Source of the DNA: Phycisphaeraceae bacterium
Lineage (GTDB): Bacteria > Planctomycetota > Phycisphaerae > Phycisphaerales > UBA1924
DNA length: 64,000 nucleotides
NCBI GenBank assembly: GCA_019636495.1
Contig: JAHBXL010000010.1
Location: 1-64,000, forward strand
Direction of reading: 5' to 3'
Translations under genes and position numbers: made by a program
Part shown: positions 50,905 through 58,998 of the stretch, in pieces
Layout of the letters: each line of letters starts with the position of its first letter
Numbering within the stretch: position 1 is the first letter of the stretch
Notes under the pieces: generated by a model
The model's input: the letters and a program-made list of their open reading frames with translations, nothing else
Database searches by the model: none
What the model was told of the DNA's origin: nothing

Positions 50905-52614
50905 TTGACTTATGTTGACCGAGTTTCGGAACAGACCCGTCTTGAGGCTCTTCTTGAGTGTGCGATCCTGGACACGGAGCCTGAGCCGGAGTTTGACGAT
51001 GTTGTCCGACTTGCGGCGAACATCTGTGAAGCGCCGATCGCGCTGGTCAGCCTGATCGATGAGACGCGGCAGTGGTTCAAGGCCCGGGTGGGCCTGACGC
51101 ACAGCCAGACGCCTCGGAGCATCGCGTTCTGCAAGCACGCGATTCTCTCGGACGAGCCGCTGATCGTTCCGGATGCGCGGCTTGACGAGCGGTTTTTCCG
51201 CAACCCGATGGTGACCGGCTCGCCCGGCGTCCGGTTCTATGCGGGTGTGCCGCTGGTGGTGGGCGGGCTGCGCATGGGCACGCTGTGTGTGAAGGACACG
51301 CGTCCGCGCGAGTTGACGGATGCGCAGGTGTTCGCGCTCAAAACGCTGGCGCGGCAGGTCGCGGGGCAACTCGAGATTCGTCGATCGATCCGTCGCCTGG
51401 AAGCGGTGCAGCAGGAGTTGCTCGACGCCACCGTGGCCGCGGCGGCGGCATCGCGGGCCAAGAGCGAGTTTCTCACCAACATGAGCCATGAGATCCGTAC
51501 ACCGCTGACGGCGATCATCGGCTATGCGGATCTGCTGGCGGACCCCGAGAACGGGTCGTTTGATGCGTCGGAGGGCGTGTCGACAATCCGCCGGAGCGCG
51601 CACCACCTGCTCAGCCTGATCAACGCGATCCTTGATCTGTCGCGGATCGAGGCGGGCGGCGCGGCGATCGAACTGGGAGTCTGCAACCCGCGCGCTCTGG
51701 CGATGGAGGTGGGTGCCGAGTGCCGACCTCTTGCCGCGGCCAAGGGCGTGGAGATCGAGGTGGAAGTCGATGCGGATGTTCCGTCGTCGGTGAGGACAGA
51801 CCCGCACCGTCTGCGCCAGATCGTGCTGAACCTGATGGGCAACGCGGTGAAGTTCACGGCAGGGGGCCGGGTGACAGTACGGGTCAGCGCTCCGGGGCCG
51901 TCGAGACTGGCGATCTCGGTGCAGGACACGGGCATCGGCATTCCCCGCTCGATGCACGAGGCGATTTTCAACCCGTTTGTGCAGGCGGACGGCTCGACGA
52001 CGCGGAGATATGGGGGGACCGGCCTGGGGCTGACAATCAGCCGCCGGCTGGCTCGAATGCTCGGTGGGGACATCGTCGTCGAGAGCGAGCCGGGGCGCGG
52101 CAGCAGGTTTGAGGTGTGCATCGAGGCCCCGGTTGCGGCGGGGTCCGCGGCGGCGGCGAGGGCGGTGCGTGCAGGATCGGCGGACCTGCGCACGGCGCTG
52201 GCCGGGCGGCGGATCCTGGTGGCGGAGGACGGCCCCGACAACCAGCGGTTGATCCGTCACTTTCTGACGCGCGCCGGCGCGGACGTGCACCTTGTGGAGA
52301 ACGGGCAGGAGGCGATCCACCAGTTTGCCGCGCATGCGGCATCGGGGACGCCCTTCGATCTGCTGCTGCTGGACATGCAGATGCCCGTGATGGACGGGTA
52401 CGAGGCGGCGCGTGCGCTGCGCGGCATGGGCAACGAGATTCCGATTCTGGCGCTGACGGCCCATGCGCTGGTGGGCGCTGAGACCGACTGCCTTTCGGCG
52501 GGGTGCACGGCCTACCTCAGCAAGCCGGTGGACTTCGGCACGCTGGTGCAGAAGTGCCGCGATCTGGTGGAATCGGCCGAGTGGCGTGGCGTCTCTACTG
52601 CGAAAGCCGGTTGA
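50905..52614 (+). CDS. GAF-domain hybrid sensor histidine kinase, 569 aa
   Basis: It probably starts with TTG at 50905, with GAGGTG upstream. Order is GAF (about 20-165: ICEAPIALVSLIDETRQWFK, YAGVPLVVGGLRMGTLCVKD), a coiled linker, HisKA with the phosphorylated His195 in NMSHEIRTPLTAIIGYADLL, HATPase (GNAVKFTAGGRVTVRVSAPG; QDTGIGIPRS; RRYGGTGLGLTISRRLAR) and a receiver with Asp490 in LLLLDMQMPVMDG. No membrane segment is seen, so it is a cytoplasmic sensor, and the GAF domain is the likely input. No separate response regulator is next to it. Its 3' end overlaps the convergent gene by 20 bases. Confidence 0.93.
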   Translation: MTYVDRVSEQTRLEALLECAILDTEPEPEFDDVVRLAANICEAPIALVSLIDETRQWFKARVGLTHSQTPRSIAFCKHAILSDEPLIVPDARLDERFFRNPMVTGSPGVRFYAGVPLVVGGLRMGTLCVKDTRPRELTDAQVFALKTLARQVAGQLEIRRSIRRLEAVQQELLDATVAAAAASRAKSEFLTNMSHEIRTPLTAIIGYADLLADPENGSFDASEGVSTIRRSAHHLLSLINAILDLSRIEAGGAAIELGVCNPRALAMEVGAECRPLAAAKGVEIEVEVDADVPSSVRTDPHRLRQIVLNLMGNAVKFTAGGRVTVRVSAPGPSRLAISVQDTGIGIPRSMHEAIFNPFVQADGSTTRRYGGTGLGLTISRRLARMLGGDIVVESEPGRGSRFEVCIEAPVAAGSAAAARAVRAGSADLRTALAGRRILVAEDGPDNQRLIRHFLTRAGADVHLVENGQEAIHQFAAHAASGTPFDLLLLDMQMPVMDGYEAARALRGMGNEIPILALTAHALVGAETDCLSAGCTAYLSKPVDFGTLVQKCRDLVESAEWRGVSTAKAG

Positions 52615-52993
52615 TCAGGTCGTCGAGCGATGCGACCCAGGCCTTGTCGTTCTCCTCGGCCCACAGTTGCCGGAGTTCTGATTCGTCGTCTTCAAGCACG
52701 CGTTCGACCGCTTCGCGGGCGCGTTCCTCAAGACCGGCGGGGAGGTCCTCACGGTGCTGGGCGACCCAGGAGGCGACTTCCGGGGGCAGGTCCTTGAGCG
52801 GGTGGCCCATAGCCGCGGCGACGGCTTCCGCGGCGACGAGCGCACACGCGGCCTGCGCCGCGTCGGTGTATCCCTCGTCGAGGCACTCGCGCAGCGTCTT
52901 GCGCACGAGTTTCCAGCCGTCGGACTCCGACAGGTCGAAGACGAAGTCCATCGCGTCGTCGTTCTCGAATACACCTGCGCCCCATGCGCCCAT
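52595..52993 (-). CDS. DUF4259 domain protein, 132 aa
   Basis: The start MGAWGAGVFENDDAMDFVFD is the hallmark opening of DUF4259 (MGAWG.G.FENDDA.D). The rest is helical and acidic (TLRECLDEGYTDAAQAACAL, VERVLEDDESELRQLWAEEN). Function unknown. The C-terminal 20 bases overlap the convergent kinase gene. Confidence 0.85.
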   Translation of the reverse strand: MGAWGAGVFENDDAMDFVFDLSESDGWKLVRKTLRECLDEGYTDAAQAACALVAAEAVAAAMGHPLKDLPPEVASWVAQHREDLPAGLEERAREAVERVLEDDESELRQLWAEENDKAWVASLDDLINRLSQ

Positions 52994-53007
52994 GCGGCGG
53001 TCCTCCG

Positions 53008-55080
53008 TCAATCTTCCTCGGGGTGCGGCTTGTACTGCGCGACGACCTCGGCCTGCACGTGCGCGGGCGCGGGCTCGTCGTGGCTGTACTCCATCGTGAA
53101 CGAGCCTTGCCCGGCGGTCATGCTCTTGAGTTGGTTGGAATAGGTCTGGAGTTCGCCGAGGGGCGCGTGCGCGCGGATGGCGCACATGCCGTCGCCGAGC
53201 ATGTCGGTCGACTGGATGCGACCGCGCTTGCCCATGAGGTCGCTGGTCAGGTCGCCCATGTGCTTCTGCGGGGCCATGATCTCGACGCTGACGATGGGCT
53301 CCATGAGCGCTGGCCGGGCGTTCTTGACGCCGTCGATGAAGGCGCGCTTGCCCGCGGTGACGAAAGCAATTTCCTTGGAGTCGACGGCGTGGTACTTGCC
53401 GTCGTAGACACGGACGCAGATGCCCGTCATGGGATAGCCGGCGACCGCGCCATCCGTCAACGCCTGACGCACGCCTTTCTCGACCGCGGGGATGAACTGC
53501 TTGGGAATCGACCCGCCCACCGTGTCGTTGTGGAACTCGAAACCCTCGGGGTGGTCGTTGGGCAGCGGCTCGACGGTCAGGAACACCTCGCCGAACTGGC
53601 CCGCCCCGCCCGTCTGCTTCTTGTGCCGGTGGTGCCCGTTGGCCTTCACCGTCACGGTCTCTTTGTACGCGATCTTGGGCGTGCTGGTCTGCACTTCCAC
53701 GCCGAAGTGGTGCTTGAGTTTCTCGAGGACGATTCGGAGGTGCAGTTCGCCCATGCCGCGCATCACCGTCTGCTTCGTCGCCGCGATGCGCTCGACGACG
53801 AGGCTCGGGTCCTCGGCCATCAGTTTGTGCACCGCGGCGGAGAACTTGGTCTCGTCGGCGTGGTTCTTGAGTTCGATGGCCAGTCCGTACATCGGGCGCA
53901 GCATCGGCAGCGGCTTGACACGCACGTTGTCGAAATCGTGCGAATCGTGCAACACCGCGTTGAAGCGCAGTTCGTCAACCTTGGCGACCGCCGCGATCAT
54001 GCCGGGCCCGACCGCTTCGACCTCGACGTGCTCCTTGCCCTGGTAGCGGTGCAGGTGCGCCAGGCGAACGGTCTTCTTGTGGTCGTCGACCAGCACGTCG
54101 GCCTTGGTCTTCACCGTCCCCTCGTGCACGCGGAAGAAGCCGAGTTTGCCCACGAACGGGTCGGTCGTGACCTTGAACACGTGCGCGATGACCGGGCCGG
54201 CGGGGTCGGGGTCCGGGCGGTAGTCGTGCTCTTTCCCTTCGGGGTCGCGCCGCAGGAACTCGGATGGGTGCACCTCATCCGGACTCGGGCACAGGCTCGC
54301 GAAAATGTGCAGAAGGTCGTCGATCCCCGCGCCGGTCTTGGCCGAGCAGAAGCAGATCGGCACCAAGTGTCCCTCGTCCAGGCACTTCTCAAAGGCCTCG
54401 TGGAGTTTCTGCGGGTCGAAGCCCTCGCCCTTCTCGAGATACTGCATCGTCAGGTCTTCATCGACCTCGATGACCTGCTCCACGATCTTCTTGTGCGCTT
54501 CGTGCACGCTCGAGAACGCCGTCTCGTCGCCCTTGTCGTCGCTTCCGTCGTGCTCGAAGACGTTGATGACGTCTTTCAGGTCCGGCGTCGGCAGATTGAT
54601 GGGCAGACACTCCTGCCCGAACTCGCTGCGCAGCGTCTCGACCAGCATCTCGAGGTCGATGTCGGGTTGATCGATCTTGTTCACCACGATCATCCGCGGC
54701 AGGCGCCGCTCGGCGGCGACTTTCATCAGTCGGCGCATCGCCGTCTCGATGCCCTTGGCCGCGTCCACCACGACCGCGACGGTCTCGACCGCCGGGTAGC
54801 ACGCGATCGCCTGGCCGATGAAGTCGATCAAACCCGGGGTGTCGATCAGGTTGACTTCGTGCCCCTCGTACGAGAAGTGCACGACTGATGGCTGCAGCGA
54901 GTGCTTGTGCGACTTCTCCTCGTCCGTCCAGTCGCTGACGGTGTTGCCCTCCTCGACGGTTCCCATCCGCTTGACCGTGCCCGTCGCGAACAGCAGACGT
55001 TCGGTGAGGGTCGTCTTGCCCGTGCCCCCGTGACCCGACAGGCAGATGTTCCGGATGTCCGAGACTTTGTGGACCGCCAT
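53008..55080 (-). CDS. Elongation factor G-like GTPase, 690 aa
   Basis: The G domain has P-loop GHGGTGKTTLTER, switch II IDTPGLIDFIG and NKID. EF-G domains II-V follow (GGAGQFGEVFLTVEPLPNDH; domain V PIVSVEIMAPQKHMGDLTSD, LMGKRGRIQSTDMLGDGMCA). The effector loop reads DWTDEEKSHKHSLQPSV instead of the canonical QERGITI. That marks a separate EF-G-like branch related to Thermus EF-G-2, with GTPase activity but an uncertain part in translocation. A canonical fusA is not in the window. It is a single gene with its own upstream region. Confidence 0.9.
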   Translation of the reverse strand: MAVHKVSDIRNICLSGHGGTGKTTLTERLLFATGTVKRMGTVEEGNTVSDWTDEEKSHKHSLQPSVVHFSYEGHEVNLIDTPGLIDFIGQAIACYPAVETVAVVVDAAKGIETAMRRLMKVAAERRLPRMIVVNKIDQPDIDLEMLVETLRSEFGQECLPINLPTPDLKDVINVFEHDGSDDKGDETAFSSVHEAHKKIVEQVIEVDEDLTMQYLEKGEGFDPQKLHEAFEKCLDEGHLVPICFCSAKTGAGIDDLLHIFASLCPSPDEVHPSEFLRRDPEGKEHDYRPDPDPAGPVIAHVFKVTTDPFVGKLGFFRVHEGTVKTKADVLVDDHKKTVRLAHLHRYQGKEHVEVEAVGPGMIAAVAKVDELRFNAVLHDSHDFDNVRVKPLPMLRPMYGLAIELKNHADETKFSAAVHKLMAEDPSLVVERIAATKQTVMRGMGELHLRIVLEKLKHHFGVEVQTSTPKIAYKETVTVKANGHHRHKKQTGGAGQFGEVFLTVEPLPNDHPEGFEFHNDTVGGSIPKQFIPAVEKGVRQALTDGAVAGYPMTGICVRVYDGKYHAVDSKEIAFVTAGKRAFIDGVKNARPALMEPIVSVEIMAPQKHMGDLTSDLMGKRGRIQSTDMLGDGMCAIRAHAPLGELQTYSNQLKSMTAGQGSFTMEYSHDEPAPAHVQAEVVAQYKPHPEED

Positions 55081-55847
55081 AGGGAATCAAGCCTCCTGCC
55101 CCATCCGCGAGCCGGGCCGCGCGGCTTTGGGGTCGCTGAACGTGCCATGTTGCCGCCCGGGCCCCGCGGTCCGTGGCGTCGGCACAGTGTACAGACCTGT
55201 TCGGGCGGTGTGAACCGCTGGGCCGGCACCTGAGACTCGGTCCTGCGGAGGGCGGTCAGGCCAGCAGATCGAGCCTGAATCCCCGCACGAGGACCGAGGT
55301 GACCTGCAGCGACCGGGGGCCGTAGGTCAATGCGGGGCTGGGCCGCGCGGGAGCAGGGGGGATTTCCCCCAGTCGAGGGGCGAGGCCGGTGCCCAGCGAC
55401 GGGCGGGGTTGCGCGGCGGCAAGGGAGTTCGCCGGGCCCGGGTCGCGTGCGGAGACCACTCCGGGCGCGCGACCTTCGAGGCGGCGCGCATCGGCGAGGT
55501 GGGCGTGCAGCGGGGAAGGACCGGCGGGTGCGAAGGCGGCGGGTGTGCCGCCATCGCGCCGGGCGTTCTGATCTCGCAGCGAGTCGGAATACTCGGCTGG
55601 TTCGACGATCCGTGCGGACCGACAAGGCCGCGCGTTGGACCACCAATTCGCACCGGCATGGACGCCCTGGACGTTCACACCATGGCACCATTCGAACCGC
55701 GTGCCGCGCTGGCCGGCCGATAAACTCGGCCGCGGCCGAACGGGGGAGGGGTGTCGCGCCCGACCCGGCACCGGCGGCGTGGCGTGCGCGCAACGGTGTT
55801 GCCCGCGCGCGGCGTGGTGGCTTTTCAACCCTGTGGGATCAGGTGGC
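55081..55847. other. 767-bp region between EF-G-like gene and queA
   Basis: It contains one possible small minus-strand gene (55256-55678, listed separately). The remaining sequence at 55081-55255 and 55679-55847 holds no recognisable gene, tRNA or repeat. Confidence 0.4.
55256..55678 (-). CDS. Possible small hypothetical protein, 140 aa
   Basis: From a GTG at 55678 the frame reads VNVQGVHAGANWWSNARPCR, then SARIVEPAEYSDSLRDQNAR, and ends PSPALTYGPRSLQVTSVLVR and GFRLDLLA. The ends look protein-like while the middle is low-complexity. The gene is convergent with nothing and upstream of the EF-G-like gene. No ribosome site is clear. It may be noise. Confidence 0.3.
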   Translation of the reverse strand: MNVQGVHAGANWWSNARPCRSARIVEPAEYSDSLRDQNARRDGGTPAAFAPAGPSPLHAHLADARRLEGRAPGVVSARDPGPANSLAAAQPRPSLGTGLAPRLGEIPPAPARPSPALTYGPRSLQVTSVLVRGFRLDLLA

Positions 55848-56984
55848 ATGCTGCGAGTCGCGGACCTTGACTACGAACTGCCCGAGTCGGCGATTGCCGC
55901 CGAGCCGGCATCGCCGCGCGACAGCGCGCGGCTGATGGTCGTCGATCGTGCAGCGGGGCGAATCGATCACCTGCATGTGCGCGACCTGCCCGCGCTGCTA
56001 CGGCCGGGCGATCTGCTGGTCCGGAACACGACGTGCGTGCTGCCGGCACGCTTCTGCGGCGTGCGGACCGACACGGGCGGCAAGGCCGAGGGGCTGTATC
56101 TGCACGATGTGGCCTCGCCCGCCGATGACGCCGCTCCGCGCTGCCGTGTGCTGCTCAAGATGCGACGGCACGCCCTGGGCGCACGGGTCGCGCTGTTCGA
56201 TCGGACGGGGGCCGACAGCGGTGTCTCGCTGGAACTGCTGAGCCGCGCCGAGTCCGAGGAGGCAGACGCGGATTCGGGCGCGTGGATCGTCCGCGTGCAC
56301 GGGCCCCATGCCGACTGGCTGGCGCGTGTCGGGCTAACGCCGCTGCCGCCGTATATCCTGGGCGCACGGCGCCGCGCCGGGCTCGGCGTTGCGGATGAAC
56401 GCGACCGCGCCGACTACCAAACGGTCTTCGCGGCGGAGCCGGCCGAAGCCCGGGCACGGCCCGAGCACGGGTCGGTCGCCGCGCCCACGGCGGGCCTGCA
56501 TTTCACTCCGGACCTGCTTGGGCGGGTGACCGCCGCGGGCGCCGCGCTGGCCGACGTGGTGCTGCACGTCGGGCTGGGCACGTTCAAGCCTGTCGAGGCC
56601 GAGTTCGTCGAGCAGCACCCGATGCACGCGGAGTGGTGCACGGTGCCGCGGCAGACGGCGGATTCGATCGATGCGGCGCGTGCCGCGCGCGGGCGCATCG
56701 TGGGCATCGGCACCACGGCATCGCGCACGCTCGAGTCCTTCGCATCGACCGACGACATGCGCGCGGCGGTCTCACGCGTCACGCGGCTGCTCATCACGCC
56801 CGGCTACCGCTTCCGCCATATCGATGCCTTGCTGACCAACTTCCACCTGCCGCGGAGCACGCTGATGGCGATGGTGGCCGCGCTGCTGCCCGGCGGCGCG
56901 GCGCAGTTGCGGGATCTTTATGCGGAAGCGCTGGGGCGCGGCTACCGCTTCTACTCCTACGGTGACGCGATGCTGATCGTGTGA
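55848..56984 (+). CDS. queA: S-adenosylmethionine:tRNA ribosyltransferase-isomerase (QueA), 378 aa
   Basis: The start MLRVADLDYELPESAIAAEP is the normal QueA beginning with AGGTGGC just upstream; the longer upstream frame is spurious. The enzyme makes epoxyqueuosine in tRNA. Characteristic blocks are LLRPGDLLVRNTTCVLPARF, PLPPYI, ERDRADYQTVFAAEP, GSVAAPTAGLHFTPDLL, VVLHVGLGTFKPVE and HIDALLTNFHLPRSTLMAMV. The end RGYRFYSYGDAMLI is conserved. Other queuosine genes are not in the window. Confidence 0.95.
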   Translation: MLRVADLDYELPESAIAAEPASPRDSARLMVVDRAAGRIDHLHVRDLPALLRPGDLLVRNTTCVLPARFCGVRTDTGGKAEGLYLHDVASPADDAAPRCRVLLKMRRHALGARVALFDRTGADSGVSLELLSRAESEEADADSGAWIVRVHGPHADWLARVGLTPLPPYILGARRRAGLGVADERDRADYQTVFAAEPAEARARPEHGSVAAPTAGLHFTPDLLGRVTAAGAALADVVLHVGLGTFKPVEAEFVEQHPMHAEWCTVPRQTADSIDAARAARGRIVGIGTTASRTLESFASTDDMRAAVSRVTRLLITPGYRFRHIDALLTNFHLPRSTLMAMVAALLPGGAAQLRDLYAEALGRGYRFYSYGDAMLIV

Positions 56985-56988
56985 GCGA

Positions 56989-57636
56989 TCACCGGCCCGC
57001 GGCACGGTCCGCCAGTTGCCGCATCCGCGCGGCCAACGCGTGCGATGCGTCGGGGTTCAGCGTCGCGCCAAACCGGCCCGAGACGACGGCCGTCGCGAAC
57101 ACGTCGTCAAAGCCATCGCTCGAGTTGGTCAGGCGCATGGTCACCTCCGTCAGGCGACCGCCGAAAGTCCGATCGCCCGGCGCGCCCGTCGGCAGCAGGA
57201 AACCGCCGCCCGCGAACACGCCGATCGCCGGACGAGCCCCCCGGTCCGACGAAGCGATGATCAGGTGTCGGTACGTGATGTTGCACGCGGTGGAATCGAT
57301 CGGCGTGCTGCCCGCACGCGGCAGGAGAAACAGCCGGATGTGCACCAGCGACCCCGATGCGCCGGACAGGTCATCGTCCGGGTTGGAGAGCCGATCGAGC
57401 GGGAGGTCCGACAGATAGATGTCCGCCGCGGCGATGTCCGACGTGGCGTACACAGCGGTTCGAAGGTCGGGCGTCAGCGCCCACTCCGAGTCCGACGAAG
57501 TCATCGTCAGTCTGCCCGATCCGCCGGGGAGACCAATCGTCGCGCACCCGGCGTGAACTGCGGCCAGGACTGCCGCGACAGCCAACCAAGGCAACGACCA
57601 TCCACTCTGAGCCCATCTGTGCGATGCATCCGTCAT
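56989..57636 (-). CDS. Lipoprotein, hypothetical, 215 aa
   Basis: The signal sequence LPWLAVAAVLAAVHAGCATI ends in a lipobox (VHAGC), so the protein is probably lipid-anchored at Cys. The body is beta-rich (RLTMTSSDSEWALTPDLRTA, VYATSDIAAADIYLSDLPLD, VSGRFGATLNPDAS). No enzyme motif is seen and no family recognised. It converges on queA with 4 bases between stops. Confidence 0.7.
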   Translation of the reverse strand: MTDASHRWAQSGWSLPWLAVAAVLAAVHAGCATIGLPGGSGRLTMTSSDSEWALTPDLRTAVYATSDIAAADIYLSDLPLDRLSNPDDDLSGASGSLVHIRLFLLPRAGSTPIDSTACNITYRHLIIASSDRGARPAIGVFAGGGFLLPTGAPGDRTFGGRLTEVTMRLTNSSDGFDDVFATAVVSGRFGATLNPDASHALAARMRQLADRAAGR

Positions 57637-57788
57637 GCACGCAGCGTACACGGTTGGCATGGCGAGCGTCGGCATCGTCGTTTTGTCAGGGAACTGTTCC
57701 TTGCCGCTTTGCGAACCGATCTGAGCAGGGGGCGGTACCATCGAGTGGTGGCAGGGCCGGGTGGGGCCGCGCGGGGAGGAGCCAAGCC

Positions 57789-58916
57789 ATGAAGCGAACC
57801 TGTTCGACGATCCGCGTTTCTGCATTGGCGGCTGCCGCCGCCTCGGGGTTGTGCATCGGTGCCGCCTCGGCGCAGAGCGACAGCGCGGGCGGTGTGCCCG
57901 CGCCGATGGCGCCGCCGATCCCGTCGGTTCAGGGCGTGAAGTCGAAGGCTCCACCGCCGAGCGGCGTCGGACGCAAGGGCACGTTGCTGAACCGCACGGG
58001 CACCCTGCTGCCCCCGCCGCCGACGGTGCAGCCGCGCCCCGGTGTTTCACCGCTGCCGCGGCCGATTGTCACGGTTCCATCCCGCGGCCTGCAACGGCCG
58101 ATCGCCATCGGCCCCGGGTATGTCGCCGTGCCGAACACGGTTGTCGGGCACAGCGGCTCGGGCCTGTCGGTCGATGGTTCGTACAGCGGCGATCGCTTCA
58201 ACCTGCGGTTCCACGTCGGCTCGGGCTACACGGCCTACCCGTGGTGGCGGCCGTGGGATTACTCGAAACACTCCCGGCGCTATGTGCATGTGAACGATCG
58301 GTATTGGTATCCATGGATCGGCGGTTACAACTACCGGAACGCCTACGAGACATACGACCCCTACGCCTATCGCCCCGTGGTGTACGGGCAGATTGACCCG
58401 TTCATCATGTCCGGCGCGGCGTCGCAGGCGATCCTGACGGCGATGGCGCAGCAGGCGATCTCCCCGCCGCGCGAGCCGACGGTGCTCGAGCGGGCCGATG
58501 CGCTGCTGGCGATGGGCGATGCGCGGGCCGCGACGGAGGCCTATCGCAGGTATCTCGAGGATGTTCCCGACGATGCGGCGGTCATGCGATCGCTCGCGCT
58601 GGCGCTGATGGAAGACCGCCGACTTGATGAAAGCGTCGCGGTGCTGGCGATGGCCTATCAGAAGAGCCCGCGACTGGCACGCACGCCGATCGACCCGGCC
58701 CTCATCGCCGACGATGTTGCCTCGCTGCGGCGGCGCGTCAACAGCGCGGTTGGATACGCCAACCGCGTGCGCTCGGGCTCGGCGTGGCTGCTCGCGGCGG
58801 TTCTTGTGCAGACCGAGGGTCGCGACGCCGTCGCGCTGAGCATGATCGACCGCGGCCGCGACGTGGGCCTGAGCGAAGAGGTTGCCGCGGAGATGACCGC
58901 GGTGCTGAAGCGCTGA
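57789..58916 (+). CDS. Secreted tetratricopeptide-like protein, 375 aa
   Basis: GGAGGAG is 8 bases upstream of the ATG. A signal peptide (SALAAAAASGLCIGAASAQ) and a long proline-rich region lead to a tyrosine/tryptophan-rich segment (YTAYPWWRPWDYSKHSRRYV; WIGGYNYRNAYETYDPYAYR). The C-terminal 130 residues look like tetratricopeptide helices (ALLAMGDARAATEAYRRYLE; SLALALMEDRRLDESVAVLA). It is likely a periplasmic or surface scaffold; partner unknown. A hairpin follows the gene. Confidence 0.7.
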   Translation: MKRTCSTIRVSALAAAAASGLCIGAASAQSDSAGGVPAPMAPPIPSVQGVKSKAPPPSGVGRKGTLLNRTGTLLPPPPTVQPRPGVSPLPRPIVTVPSRGLQRPIAIGPGYVAVPNTVVGHSGSGLSVDGSYSGDRFNLRFHVGSGYTAYPWWRPWDYSKHSRRYVHVNDRYWYPWIGGYNYRNAYETYDPYAYRPVVYGQIDPFIMSGAASQAILTAMAQQAISPPREPTVLERADALLAMGDARAATEAYRRYLEDVPDDAAVMRSLALALMEDRRLDESVAVLAMAYQKSPRLARTPIDPALIADDVASLRRRVNSAVGYANRVRSGSAWLLAAVLVQTEGRDAVALSMIDRGRDVGLSEEVAAEMTAVLKR

Positions 58917-58942
58917 ACCGCGCACCAGCCCGGAAATGACAA

Positions 58943-58968
58943 CGGGCCCGCGCCTGCGCGCGGGCCCG
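58943..58968. terminator. Convergent-gene hairpin terminator
   Basis: A stem CGGGCCCGCG/CGCGGGCCCG (10 bp, 58943-58952 with 58959-58968, plus one inner C-G pair) lies between the two converging stops (58916 and 58999). It has no strong T-tract, so it may act on both transcripts with help from another factor. Confidence 0.6.
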
Positions 58969-58998
58969 CTCGGTTGCATGCTGGGTGTGCACTGCCGG

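Noticed and set aside
52984..54888. 634-codon plus-strand frame opposite the EF-G-like gene
   Set aside because: It is a shadow; the minus-strand GTPase is unambiguous.
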